Shown: positions 6,485-13,722 of the stretch, in pieces
How the letters are laid out: the number at the start of each line of letters is the position of its first letter
Numbering within the stretch: position 1 is the stretch's first letter
Assembly: GCA_905214995.1 (NCBI GenBank)
Contig: CAJMOT010000051.1
Span: 1 to 13,797 of the forward strand
DNA length: 13,797 bases
Reading direction: 5' to 3'
From: an uncultured bacterium
GTDB taxonomy: Bacteria; Verrucomicrobiota; Verrucomicrobiia; Opitutales; Intestinicryptomonadaceae
Made by a program: the position numbers and the translations under genes
The notes under the pieces: generated by a model
What the model saw: the letters and a program-made list of their open reading frames with translations, nothing else
Database searches by the model: none
Told to the model about the DNA's origin: nothing

Positions 6485-7351
6485 TCAATTTTTAGCGCAA
6501 AATTCGCGCATTATCCGCAGCGCATCCAAGACGCGCGGACTCGGGATCGTCGCGATGTCGCGGTGTATGAAACAAATTTTGGAGTTTTTTACCGCCGGCG
6601 TCGACGCCCACGCGGGATCGGACTTAAACCGCCGCATAATCTCGCTTTCGTCGGCGGAAGATGAAACCTCCGCAAAAATTATCTCGGGCGCGGAGGCGAC
6701 TATGAATTCGCGCGAGAGAACCGGCCACGGCGCGCCCGACGGGCCCGCGCAATTCTCCAGCCCGCACGCCTCCAGGAGCCCGCCGACAAAAGACCCCGCG
6801 CCCGCCGACATATTTCCGAACATAAAAAGCGCCCTCCTGCCGCGCCCGGCCGCCCTTCCCTCGGGGCTCGAAAGCTCCGCGTCGAAACCGCGCGCGATTT
6901 TCTCCGCCTCGGCGTCCCTGAAAAAAACCCTTCCGAGCAGGGCGACGTCCTTGGAAATATTGCCTATGCCCTCCGGATTCGTGAAAAACGCGCGAACCCC
7001 CACCGATTCGAGCCTGCGGGCTATCGCCCTTCCCGTCGGGCTGAGCGGCAGAAGGAATATGTCGGGCTTGAAAGACGCGATTTTCTCGTAGTCGGGGTTG
7101 AGCAGCCCGCCGAGCTTGGGCTTGGATTTGGCCGCCTCCGGATATATGCAGTAGTTGGAATTGCCCAGCAGGAAATCCTGCGCGCCTATCGCGAAAATCT
7201 CCTGCGAGAGGCTCGGGACGACCGTCGCCGCCATCGGCGGGGAGGCGAATTCGAAAACTTTTCCGGAGGCGTCTTCGACCGTCCGCGCGGCCGCGGAAAC
7301 GGCGGCGGCAAAAGCGGCGGAGAAGGCAAGCGCCAATGCCGCGCGCGTCAT
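6485..7351 (-). CDS. ABC transporter substrate-binding protein, TroA/BtuF-type helical-backbone metal receptor
   Basis: A 288-residue periplasmic protein with an alanine-rich signal peptide (MTRAALALAFSAAFAAAVSAAA). Family motifs are VPSLSQEIFAIGAQDFLLG at 45-63, GGLLNPDYEKIASFKPDIFL at 81-100, a central LGRVF segment near 139-144, and PSPRVLDALRIM at 270-281. These are typical of the binding-protein clan that captures Fe3+-siderophores, haem or cobalamin for BtuCD/FhuBC-type importers. ATG at 7351 is chosen over upstream in-frame codons because it begins the signal peptide, overlaps the VC0807 stop as ATGA (translational coupling) and follows a purine-rich AGAGGG. No permease or ATPase gene is adjacent, so it must share a transporter encoded elsewhere or act differently. 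It is the last gene of a three-gene operon. Ligand cannot be told from sequence. Confidence 0.85.
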   Translation of the reverse strand: MTRAALALAFSAAFAAAVSAAARTVEDASGKVFEFASPPMAATVVPSLSQEIFAIGAQDFLLGNSNYCIYPEAAKSKPKLGGLLNPDYEKIASFKPDIFLLPLSPTGRAIARRLESVGVRAFFTNPEGIGNISKDVALLGRVFFRDAEAEKIARGFDAELSSPEGRAAGRGRRALFMFGNMSAGAGSFVGGLLEACGLENCAGPSGAPWPVLSREFIVASAPEIIFAEVSSSADESEIMRRFKSDPAWASTPAVKNSKICFIHRDIATIPSPRVLDALRIMREFCAKN

Positions 7352-8079
7352 TTCTTTTCCCTCTTTAACATTGCCTCCTCGAGCGAAAGCCCCGTGCACT
7401 CGCCCATCGCGCCGAAGAGCCTGTACATCGCGCAAAACAAAACCGCCATCGTCGGCAGAGCTATCACGGGAAAGGATAGCGCGGTCATCCGCCCGACCTC
7501 CGCGTTGAACGCCTCGGTTCCGGCCTCGCTTCTGAATATGTACGAAGCCAGCGCGAAATTCAAAACGGAGCTAAGCAAAAACGAGCCCGCCACCCAGAGC
7601 GTAGCGCGCCTCAGGGCGGCGTCGAATTTTTCGCGCGTGCCGCGCGCGTCGAGCGCGGCCTCGATTTTCGGCAGATCCACGACGCTCTCGTTGAGCATTA
7701 TGATCTTCGCCAGCGGCCTGCGCGTGGCGGCGGTCGCCAAAACCGCCGCCCCCAGAGCGAGCGGCACCAGCCCCTCCTTGGCGATAATCCACTCCCGCGA
7801 CATCTTCATGAGGCCTATCCCGCCCGTGAGCAGCACGCTCGCGACTCCTATTGCGGAAAATATGTTGAACTTGCGCCGCCCTGCCAAATCCCAAACGCCG
7901 TAAGCGATGGGAAAGAGCAGGGCGAACGCGAAAATGCGCGTGTCCGCGTTTTCGCCCGCAATCCCCGCCATCTCGAAAAGCGCTTTGCCCTTTATGAGCA
8001 GGAGGCTAGGTATGGCTATGTTAAAGCCTATATTGAGCCACGGGTTTTCCCGCTTTTGGTTTGCTCCGGAATCCGTCAC
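7348..8079 (-). CDS. VC0807 family membrane protein
   Basis: A 243-residue integral membrane protein with about six hydrophobic segments (near 14-30, 47-63, 72-90, 100-117, 160-182, 198-222). It resembles the VC0807 family of unknown function: ENPWLNIGFNIAIPSLLL near the start, AYGVWDLAGRRKFN at 59-72, the conserved SVLLTGGIGL at 81-90, and GTEAFNAEVGRMTALSFPVI at 187-206. The start is a GTG at 8079, embedded in a GTGA overlap with the stop of the upstream glycosyltransferase; its stop overlaps the next gene as ATGA. Such overlaps imply co-translation. The protein has no transporter signature I recognise and its substrate, if any, is unknown. Family recognition is from memory of the conserved motifs. 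Confidence 0.82.
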   Translation of the reverse strand: MTDSGANQKRENPWLNIGFNIAIPSLLLIKGKALFEMAGIAGENADTRIFAFALLFPIAYGVWDLAGRRKFNIFSAIGVASVLLTGGIGLMKMSREWIIAKEGLVPLALGAAVLATAATRRPLAKIIMLNESVVDLPKIEAALDARGTREKFDAALRRATLWVAGSFLLSSVLNFALASYIFRSEAGTEAFNAEVGRMTALSFPVIALPTMAVLFCAMYRLFGAMGECTGLSLEEAMLKREKK

Positions 8080-9839
8080 TTTTTAACCCTCACAAGAACC
8101 ATGTCGAGATTGCGGAGGACGGCGTCAAATGAAACGCCCGCGCCGGAGAGCCTCCCGAGGTCGCGCTCGCGCAGGGCGACGAACACGGGGGACTTCGCCG
8201 AAGCCGCGAATTCTTTGAATTCCCTTTCGGAGGGGAAGAATTTGCCGTCGTATTCGCCCCTTCCGCGCATAAAGCCGAACTTCTGCTCTTCCGGCGGCAT
8301 TCCTATCATGAGCACCGTGCGGCCGAGCCACACGGGCAGGTCCTGAAAATAATTGTAGTCATACGCCACGGCGACGCTGGCAGAAGGGTTGGAAGCGAGA
8401 ATCTCTTCCGCGAGGGGCCGCGCGCTCGGGCGCTGTACAAACTTCCCCCCGGGGTTGAAAAAGAGCAGAAAAACCGCGGAAAGGGCGAAGGCGCGGACGA
8501 AGAACTTTCTGTCGTCGCCGCCGCGAATTGTTGCAAACAGCGCGAGGGACGATGCGAGCGTATACGCCGACAGCGCGCCGAACACGACCCACGCCTCCTG
8601 CGGGTCGGCAATCTTTCCCTTGGCTATCAAAACATGGCAGGCGACGGGAGCGGCTGCCGCGCCCAAAATCCCAAGACCGGCGAAAATTCTTTTTGCGATT
8701 TGCGCGCCCGCGATTTTCCCCTCCCAGTTTTTGGAAAGCCACGCTCCGAACAGCACCGCAAACGCCGGATACACCGGAATTATGTACGGGGCGAGCTTAG
8801 AGCGCGATATGGAGAAAAACAGCACCACAAAGCAAATCCACGCAAGGAAGAAGAGAGCCTCCGGATTCTCGGCGCGCAGCCTCCGCCACCCGTCCGCGAA
8901 AATGCCGCGCACAACCGCCGGCAAAAACACGACCCACGGGATCAGCCCGACGGGGACGAGAACCAGAAAGAACCAGAACGGCTGCTCGCGATTGGACGTC
9001 TCGGCGTCTATGAAGCGCAATACGTGCTCGTGTATTATATAATACCAGAAAAACCCCTGGCCGTCCCACTTCTTCGAGAAAATCCCCTCCGCCTCCGGAT
9101 ACGCCGGATTGGCCGCCGCGGCGAGCAGGTGCCACGGCAGCGCGATCGCCGTAAAAACCGCAATCCCCAACGCAATCCACGCTATGTCCGGCTTTTTGAG
9201 CGACCGCAAAAACGCGGCCGGCCCGACCAACAGCGCGTATATGAAAATTGCGGCGGCCGGAATCAAAACGCCGATGAGCCCCTTCGTCATGACTGCCAGC
9301 GCGCAGAACGCAAAAAACGCGACAACCAACGCACCGCGCCATACCCCCGAGCGCCTCAACGCCACGATGAAGCAAAACATCGCGGCCGATATGAACACGG
9401 CGACCGCCATGTCGAGCGTGACGATCTGCCCGAGCGCGTAGTAGAGCAGAAAAGTCGCCAAAAACGCGGCGGAGAAAATCCCCGCGCGCCTGCCGTAGAG
9501 TGCGCGGGCGGCGCAATACGAGGCGCAAATTCCGAAAACCGCCATAAGGGAATTGGCGAACCGCGCCGAAAACTGGCTCGTGCCGAAAATTTTCAGCGAC
9601 GCCGCCTGCATCCAATAGAACATCGGCGGCTTGTAGAAATACGGCATGTCGTTCAGGCGCGGGGTGGTCATGTCGGAGTGCGCGAGCATTTCGCGCGGAA
9701 TCTCCGTATACCTTCCCTCGTCGGGGCTCGCGAGGGGTCGCGTGAAGCTCAAAGACATGTACAGCGCGCACGAAACCGCGAAAATGACTGCCAAATCCGC
9801 AAGCCAGCGCGCTCCTTTTCCGGGGCAAATTTCATTCAT
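8076..9839 (-). CDS. ArnT-like glycosyltransferase family 39/83 membrane protein
   Basis: A 587-residue polytopic membrane protein from ATG at 9839; the frame extends 38 codons upstream, but that stretch includes the candidate promoter and is unlike the family. It shows the GT-C/ArnT layout: a first membrane helix (13-31), the periplasmic loop with catalytic-type acidic pair in SPDEGRYTEIPREML (38-52; D40, E41), YFYKPPMFYWMQ at 67-78, many hydrophobic helices, RFIDAETSNREQPFWFF at 275-291, and SKLAPYIIPVYPAFAVL at 347-363, matching the ArnT SKLPTYILP signature. ArnT-type enzymes move a sugar such as aminoarabinose from undecaprenyl phosphate to lipid A or another acceptor on the periplasmic side. 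Residues after about 465 form a soluble tail. It is the first gene of an operon with VC0807-family and binding-protein genes. The acceptor and sugar are not known; a protein mannosyltransferase-like role is possible. Confidence 0.88.
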   Translation of the reverse strand: MNEICPGKGARWLADLAVIFAVSCALYMSLSFTRPLASPDEGRYTEIPREMLAHSDMTTPRLNDMPYFYKPPMFYWMQAASLKIFGTSQFSARFANSLMAVFGICASYCAARALYGRRAGIFSAAFLATFLLYYALGQIVTLDMAVAVFISAAMFCFIVALRRSGVWRGALVVAFFAFCALAVMTKGLIGVLIPAAAIFIYALLVGPAAFLRSLKKPDIAWIALGIAVFTAIALPWHLLAAAANPAYPEAEGIFSKKWDGQGFFWYYIIHEHVLRFIDAETSNREQPFWFFLVLVPVGLIPWVVFLPAVVRGIFADGWRRLRAENPEALFFLAWICFVVLFFSISRSKLAPYIIPVYPAFAVLFGAWLSKNWEGKIAGAQIAKRIFAGLGILGAAAAPVACHVLIAKGKIADPQEAWVVFGALSAYTLASSLALFATIRGGDDRKFFVRAFALSAVFLLFFNPGGKFVQRPSARPLAEEILASNPSASVAVAYDYNYFQDLPVWLGRTVLMIGMPPEEQKFGFMRGRGEYDGKFFPSEREFKEFAASAKSPVFVALRERDLGRLSGAGVSFDAVLRNLDMVLVRVKK

Positions 9840-9846
9840 ACGCGCG

Positions 9847-9876
9847 AATATTGGAAAGGCGCGCGCGGCTATACAA
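9847..9876 (-). promoter_or_regulatory. Candidate start-proximal promoter of the glycosyltransferase operon
   Basis: Minus strand: TTGTAT (9871-9876), 18-bp spacer, AATATT (9847-9852), then 7 nt to the ATG at 9839; no Shine-Dalgarno. A short dyad, CAAGA/TCTTG (9874-9887), overlaps the -35 and could be a regulator site. Confidence 0.42.
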
Positions 9877-9928
9877 GAATAATCTTGAATTTGCCCGCTG
9901 CCTACATGAAAAACGCCCAAAAAAAGTC

Positions 9929-9956
9929 TTGCCAAACCAAATAAGCGCGGCAAAAT
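9929..9956 (+). promoter_or_regulatory. Possible promoter of rpsR-sua5
   Basis: TTGCCA (9929-9934), 16-bp spacer, CAAAAT (9951-9956), the same -10-like hexamer seen before the TIGR03790 gene. It would leave an A-rich leader of about 24 nt before the rpsR ATG, with no Shine-Dalgarno. Confidence 0.3.
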
Positions 9957-9986
9957 GGTTCGGAATTAATTTTAAAACAAAACGAC

Positions 9987-10172
9987 ATGCCAGAAGAATC
10001 TAACAAAAAGAAAGTCACGGAAATCGGATTCATCGAAGCCGAAGCTCTCAACCGCTACGTCACCGAAACGGGAAAAATTCTCCCCCGCAAATTTACGGGG
10101 CTGACGGCGAAGGAGCAGCGCCACGTCAAGAAGACGATAAAGCATGCCCGCAACATGCTCTTGATGAAATAG
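9987..10172 (+). CDS. rpsR: 30S ribosomal protein S18 (bS18)
   Basis: A 61-residue basic protein. Residues 14-60 match the S18 core: FIEAEALNRYVTETGKILPR followed by KFTGLTAKEQRHVKKTIKHARNMLLM, equivalent to the GKILPRRVTGL...IKRAR region of other S18 proteins. S18 binds S6 and 16S rRNA on the platform of the small subunit. At 61 residues it is shorter than the usual 70-90, with a minimal N-terminus and no CxFC-type zinc motif. It stands apart from the common rpsF-ssb-rpsR-rplI cluster: the next gene, 11 bp downstream, is sua5, and the divergent neighbour is a glycosyltransferase. The ATG at 9987 is the only start giving the full core; the leader is A-rich with no Shine-Dalgarno. Confidence 0.93.
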   Translation: MPEESNKKKVTEIGFIEAEALNRYVTETGKILPRKFTGLTAKEQRHVKKTIKHARNMLLMK

Positions 10173-10183
10173 CCTTTCCCGAA

Positions 10184-11158
10184 ATGGGAAACTTCTCGTC
10201 AAAGCGGGAAAATCTCAAGCGGCCGCCCTCGGACATACTGAAGGCGGCTGATTTTATTGCGCGCGGCGGCATAGGCGGGGTTCCCACGGAAACCGTATAC
10301 GGGCTCGCCGCCGACGCCACAAACCCCGACGCCGTGAGAAAAATCTTCGAGGCAAAGGGGCGCCCTTTCATCGACCCGCTTATAGTCCACGTGTGCGACA
10401 TGGATATGGCGCGCGAAGTCGCCGAATTCACGCCCGAAGCCGAAAAGCTCGCCGCCGAGTTCTGGCCGGGCCCGCTAACGATGGTGCTCAAAAAGACGCC
10501 CCTCATTCCCGACATAACGACGGCGGGCATGGACACCGTGGCGGTCAGAATGCCGTCGCATCCGGCGATGCTCGGGCTCATCCGCGCCTCCAAGCCCATA
10601 GCGGCGCCCTCCGCCAACCCGTTCGGATACGTCAGCCCGACTTGCGCGGAGCACGTGCGCTCCATGCTGGGCGGAAAAATAGACTTCGTAATCGACGGCG
10701 GCGAATGCGCGTGCGGAGTGGAATCGACGATAGCGCTGATGGTATCCTCGCCCAAAAAGCTGCTCCGACCGGGCCCTATTCCGCCGGAGGAAATCGCGCG
10801 CGTCCTCGGAGAAGAGCTCGACGTATCCCCCAAAGTGAACGAGGCGCACCCGCAGGCGCCGGGAATGCTGAAATCTCATTACAGCCCGAAGTCGAGGCTC
10901 ACCCTGTTTTCAGACGCAGCGGAAATCCCCGACGGATTTGCGGGAAACGCCATATATCTCTCCCGCCCCGCCGAGCCTAAGAAAAACGAGTACTGGCTCA
11001 GCGAAAACGGGGATCTCGCGGAGGCCGCAAAAAACCTGTTCGCCCTCATAAGAAAGCTCGACGCCGAGGGGAAAGACATTTTCTGCCAGAGGCCGCCGCT
11101 CTCCGGAATCGGGCTCGCGATAGCCGACCGCCTCGGGCGCGCCGAGACGAAGCTTTAA
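10184..11158 (+). CDS. sua5: L-threonylcarbamoyladenylate synthase (Sua5/YrdC/TsaC type)
   Basis: A 324-residue cytoplasmic enzyme that makes threonylcarbamoyl-AMP from threonine, bicarbonate and ATP, the first step of t6A37 tRNA modification. The YrdC domain occupies about residues 14-210: PTETVYGLAADA at 34-45, KGRPFIDPLIVHV at 58-70, WPGPLTMVL at 94-102, VAVRMPSHP at 119-127, APSANPFGYVSPT at 141-153 and GVESTI at 178-183. The linker PGMLKSHYSP (226-235) and the C-terminal domain mark the long Sua5 form rather than short TsaC. It begins 11 bp after rpsR with no clear Shine-Dalgarno, so co-transcription with rpsR, both serving translation, is likely. No TsaB, TsaD or TsaE gene is nearby. 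Confidence 0.95.
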   Translation: MGNFSSKRENLKRPPSDILKAADFIARGGIGGVPTETVYGLAADATNPDAVRKIFEAKGRPFIDPLIVHVCDMDMAREVAEFTPEAEKLAAEFWPGPLTMVLKKTPLIPDITTAGMDTVAVRMPSHPAMLGLIRASKPIAAPSANPFGYVSPTCAEHVRSMLGGKIDFVIDGGECACGVESTIALMVSSPKKLLRPGPIPPEEIARVLGEELDVSPKVNEAHPQAPGMLKSHYSPKSRLTLFSDAAEIPDGFAGNAIYLSRPAEPKKNEYWLSENGDLAEAAKNLFALIRKLDAEGKDIFCQRPPLSGIGLAIADRLGRAETKL

Positions 11159-11171
11159 GCTCCCTTTTTTG

Positions 11172-11201
11172 TTGAACCCCCGCCGCCGCATCGGATAAAT
11201 T
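11172..11201 (+). promoter_or_regulatory. Candidate start-proximal promoter of the beta-helix gene
   Basis: TTGAAC (11172-11177), 18-bp spacer, TAAATT (11196-11201; four of six consensus bases), then 6 nt to the ATG at 11208. No Shine-Dalgarno fits in the gap. A T-run at 11165-11170 just before it may help end the sua5 transcript, though its hairpin is weak. Confidence 0.45.
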
Positions 11202-11207
11202 TTCCGC

Positions 11208-13349
11208 ATGAGCACCATCCGAATGACGGCGGCGGTTTTTCTCGCGCTCTGCGCGCCCGCGTTCGCCGGCGCATTAATCAACCTCTCGCCCGGGGGCGAC
11301 GACGCAACCGCGGACGGCTCGGCGCAAAAGCCTTTCGCGTCGCTCAAAGCCGCGATAGAGTTTGCCGAAAAATCCGGCGGCAGCGGAAAAATCGCATTCA
11401 AATTCGCGGACGGAACGTACGAATTCGCGGAGACGGCAGTGTTCGAGGCGGGGGCTTCGGGCAACCGCAAAGTTCTGATAGAGGGCTCCGGCAATACGGT
11501 GTTCTGCGGAACCGCGCGCATAGACGCCTCCGAACTGCGCGAGTTGCGCGACAAATCGGCGCTAGCAAAGCTCCCGCCCGAACGCCGCGCGAAAGTCTAT
11601 TTTCTCGACCTGAAAAAATTCGGAATCTCCGATTGCGGGGAACCCAAACAAAAGGGCTTCGGCACCCCGCGCGACGTTCCGGAAACGGAGGCGTTCCTCA
11701 ACGGCAGGGCGCTTTCCTTAGCGCGCTATCCGAACGCCGGATTGATGAAAATCGGGAAAGTCCTCGACCCCGGGCAGGTGAAAGTTCTAACGCACCGCGG
11801 ATTCGACGAGCCGTCGGGCGACAAAAACGTCCGCGGGGCAACGTTCGAATATTCCGACGCGCGGCACGCCCGCTGGGTTGAAGCGCCAGAGGCCTTCGCT
11901 TTCGGAAATTTCTCCGTGGGCTGGGCCGACGACTGCATAAAAATCAAAAAAATCGACGCCGCGCGCGGGACGGTGGAGCTCGCCTCGCCGCACATATACG
12001 GGGTGATGAGCTGCCTGCCCGACCCGAGTAACCCGAAATTCAAACAGGATCTCTCGACGCGCGGGTACCGCGTCCAAAACCTGTTTGAGGAGCTCGACGC
12101 CGACGGGGAGTTCTACATAGACCGGAAGGCGGGAATATTCTACGTCGCCCTGTCCTCCGAACCTTCGGGAACGCTCGAATTTTCAACGCTCGCCGAGCCG
12201 ATACTCGCCTTCAAAAACTTCGACGGCGCGGAAGTCAGAAACGTCAAATTCGGGCCGTCGCGCGGAATGGGGATATACATAAACTCGTCGAGAAACATAA
12301 AAATAGACTCGTGCGAATTTTCCAATTTCGGAACCGTCGCCGTCTCTGCGGGTTCGGCGTTTTCTCAAAATCCTCCCGCCAAACTGCGCAACGCAAAGCC
12401 GAGATTCAAATTCAACTCCGCCATATCGCTCGAAAACTGCAAAATCCGCGACAACGCGCTCGGCGGCGCCTTCATAAAGGGCGGCGACAAGCGCGCCCTC
12501 CTGCCGTCCGGCAACTTGATCCGCAACTGCGAATTTTACCGCAACTCCCGCGCGGGGCTGAAATACTCGCCTTCCCTCTCGCTCTACGACGTAGGCGCGC
12601 GCGTCGCCAACTGCCTCTTCCGCGACGACCCGTTCAACGCGCTGCAATTCGGCGGCAACGACCTCGTCATAGAAAAGAACAGATTCGAGAGAATCTGCCA
12701 AAACATAAGCGACATGGGCGCGGTCTACACGGGCAGAAACCCGAGCGACAAGGGCAACGTCATCCGCAAAAACTTTTTCTCGGAATGCCTCGCAAAAGAC
12801 GGGGATTGCAGAATACGCGGCGTGTACATCGACGACGGCTCCGGCGGGTACGACATACGCGAAAACATATTCTGCCGCGTAAAATCCGCCGACCCCGACG
12901 CCTCGAACGCGGGAATCGCGGCGATATACTTCCACGGCGGCCACGACAACAGGGCGTATAAAAACGTGTTCATCGATTGCGCCGTCGGAGTTTCCCATTC
13001 CCCGTGGGAGGACGAATGGTGGCTCAAAAACATAAACAGCCCGGCGTGGCGGCGGAAGCTCAAAGCGGAGGCCGACATAGAGTCCGAAACATACCTGAAA
13101 AAATATCCGGAGCTCGAAAACTTTTTCAAGAACGCCAGGCCGCGCGTCAACTACCTGACACAAAACCTGTACTTCCGCACGTCCGGGCCGCTCGACGGCA
13201 ACTTCATAAACAAATGGAACGCCTTTTTAAACCCGTCGAAAAGCGTTCCGGCGGACAAGGCCAACTGGACGCCCGAGGATGTGCTCGAATACTTCGGCAA
13301 CAACGGAACCGTGCGCTCGATTCTCTCGGAGCGCATCGGGCCTCAGTGA
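11208..13349 (+). CDS. Secreted right-handed parallel beta-helix repeat protein, probable carbohydrate-active enzyme
   Basis: A 713-residue protein with a signal peptide (MSTIRMTAAVFLALCAPAFAG; a second ATG at 11223 would also serve). After cleavage it opens with a typical beta-helix N-cap, LSPGGDDATADGSAQKPFASLKAAIEFA (first half at about 25-41). Residues about 110-320 form an inserted beta-rich region with FLNGRALSLARYPN near 162-175 and LFEELDADGEFYIDRKAGIFYVAL near 292-315. The parallel beta-helix runs from about 325 to 600 (repeated N-x-I/F-x-N/D-C turns), with DMGAVYTGRNPSDKGN near 501 and GVYIDDGSGGYDIRENIF near 539; the acidic pair near 542-543 is a candidate active site. This arrangement is common among secreted polysaccharide-acting proteins (GH141- or GH120-like, or pectate-lyase-like), but I cannot assign the substrate. 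Its last 7 bp overlap the convergent sugE gene. Confidence 0.87.
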   Translation: MSTIRMTAAVFLALCAPAFAGALINLSPGGDDATADGSAQKPFASLKAAIEFAEKSGGSGKIAFKFADGTYEFAETAVFEAGASGNRKVLIEGSGNTVFCGTARIDASELRELRDKSALAKLPPERRAKVYFLDLKKFGISDCGEPKQKGFGTPRDVPETEAFLNGRALSLARYPNAGLMKIGKVLDPGQVKVLTHRGFDEPSGDKNVRGATFEYSDARHARWVEAPEAFAFGNFSVGWADDCIKIKKIDAARGTVELASPHIYGVMSCLPDPSNPKFKQDLSTRGYRVQNLFEELDADGEFYIDRKAGIFYVALSSEPSGTLEFSTLAEPILAFKNFDGAEVRNVKFGPSRGMGIYINSSRNIKIDSCEFSNFGTVAVSAGSAFSQNPPAKLRNAKPRFKFNSAISLENCKIRDNALGGAFIKGGDKRALLPSGNLIRNCEFYRNSRAGLKYSPSLSLYDVGARVANCLFRDDPFNALQFGGNDLVIEKNRFERICQNISDMGAVYTGRNPSDKGNVIRKNFFSECLAKDGDCRIRGVYIDDGSGGYDIRENIFCRVKSADPDASNAGIAAIYFHGGHDNRAYKNVFIDCAVGVSHSPWEDEWWLKNINSPAWRRKLKAEADIESETYLKKYPELENFFKNARPRVNYLTQNLYFRTSGPLDGNFINKWNAFLNPSKSVPADKANWTPEDVLEYFGNNGTVRSILSERIGPQ

Positions 13350-13663
13350 GGGGAGGCCACTTTCACGCCGACGATTCCAATTATTATAAGCGACAGGAAG
13401 AAAATCTGCAAGGGGTTGGAGGGCTCGCCGAAAAGCAGAATCCCCGAGAGCACCGCCCCGACCGCGCCTATGCCCGTCCAAATCGCATACGACATGCCCA
13501 GCGGCAACGCGCGCACCGCGAGCGCAAGCAGCCCCATGCTCAAAAGCATGGCAACAACCATCGCCGCCGAGGGCGCGAGCCTCGTAAACCCGTGCGAATA
13601 TTTGAGGGCGACCACCCATGCGATCTCGAAGGCTCCCGCAAGAAATAGATAAATCCAGCTCAT
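13343..13663 (-). CDS. sugE: SugE/Gdx-type small multidrug resistance (SMR) exporter
   Basis: A 106-residue protein with four membrane helices that matches SugE almost throughout: MSWIYLFLAGAFEIAWV start, LKYSHGFTRLAPS at 22-34, WTGIGAVGAVLSGILLFGE in the third helix, and a C-terminal fourth helix. The conserved catalytic glutamate is E13. SMR proteins work as antiparallel dimers coupling proton entry to export; the SugE/Gdx branch exports guanidinium and some quaternary ammonium compounds. The frame is open to 13789, but the upstream part is unlike the family, and ATG at 13663 gives the exact SugE start. No guanidine riboswitch fits: only about 30 bp separate the -10 element from the ATG. 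The stop overlaps the convergent beta-helix gene by 7 bp (TCAGTGA). Confidence 0.94.
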   Translation of the reverse strand: MSWIYLFLAGAFEIAWVVALKYSHGFTRLAPSAAMVVAMLLSMGLLALAVRALPLGMSYAIWTGIGAVGAVLSGILLFGEPSNPLQIFFLSLIIIGIVGVKVASPH

Positions 13664-13693
13664 AAGATTCCGCAGGTTGAAAAAACGCGCCGA

Positions 13694-13722
13694 ATTAGAG
13701 CGCGCGGAAAAGGCGCCGTCAA
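13694..13722 (-). promoter_or_regulatory. Sigma70-type promoter of sugE
   Basis: Minus strand: TTGACG (13717-13722; five of six), 17-bp spacer, TCTAAT (13694-13699; five of six). This is the best promoter match in the window. About 30 bp separate the -10 from the ATG; the leader has no good Shine-Dalgarno (CGGA only). Confidence 0.65.

Noticed and set aside
8634..9944. Long plus-strand open frame (436 codons) opposite the glycosyltransferase
   Set aside because: It is antisense to a clear membrane-protein gene; the product is extremely Arg/Gln/Asn-rich with no motif, as expected from GC-rich codon shadows.
12183..13163. Minus-strand open frame (326 codons) opposite the beta-helix gene
   Set aside because: Val/Arg/Ala-rich shadow of the real plus-strand gene, with no family features.
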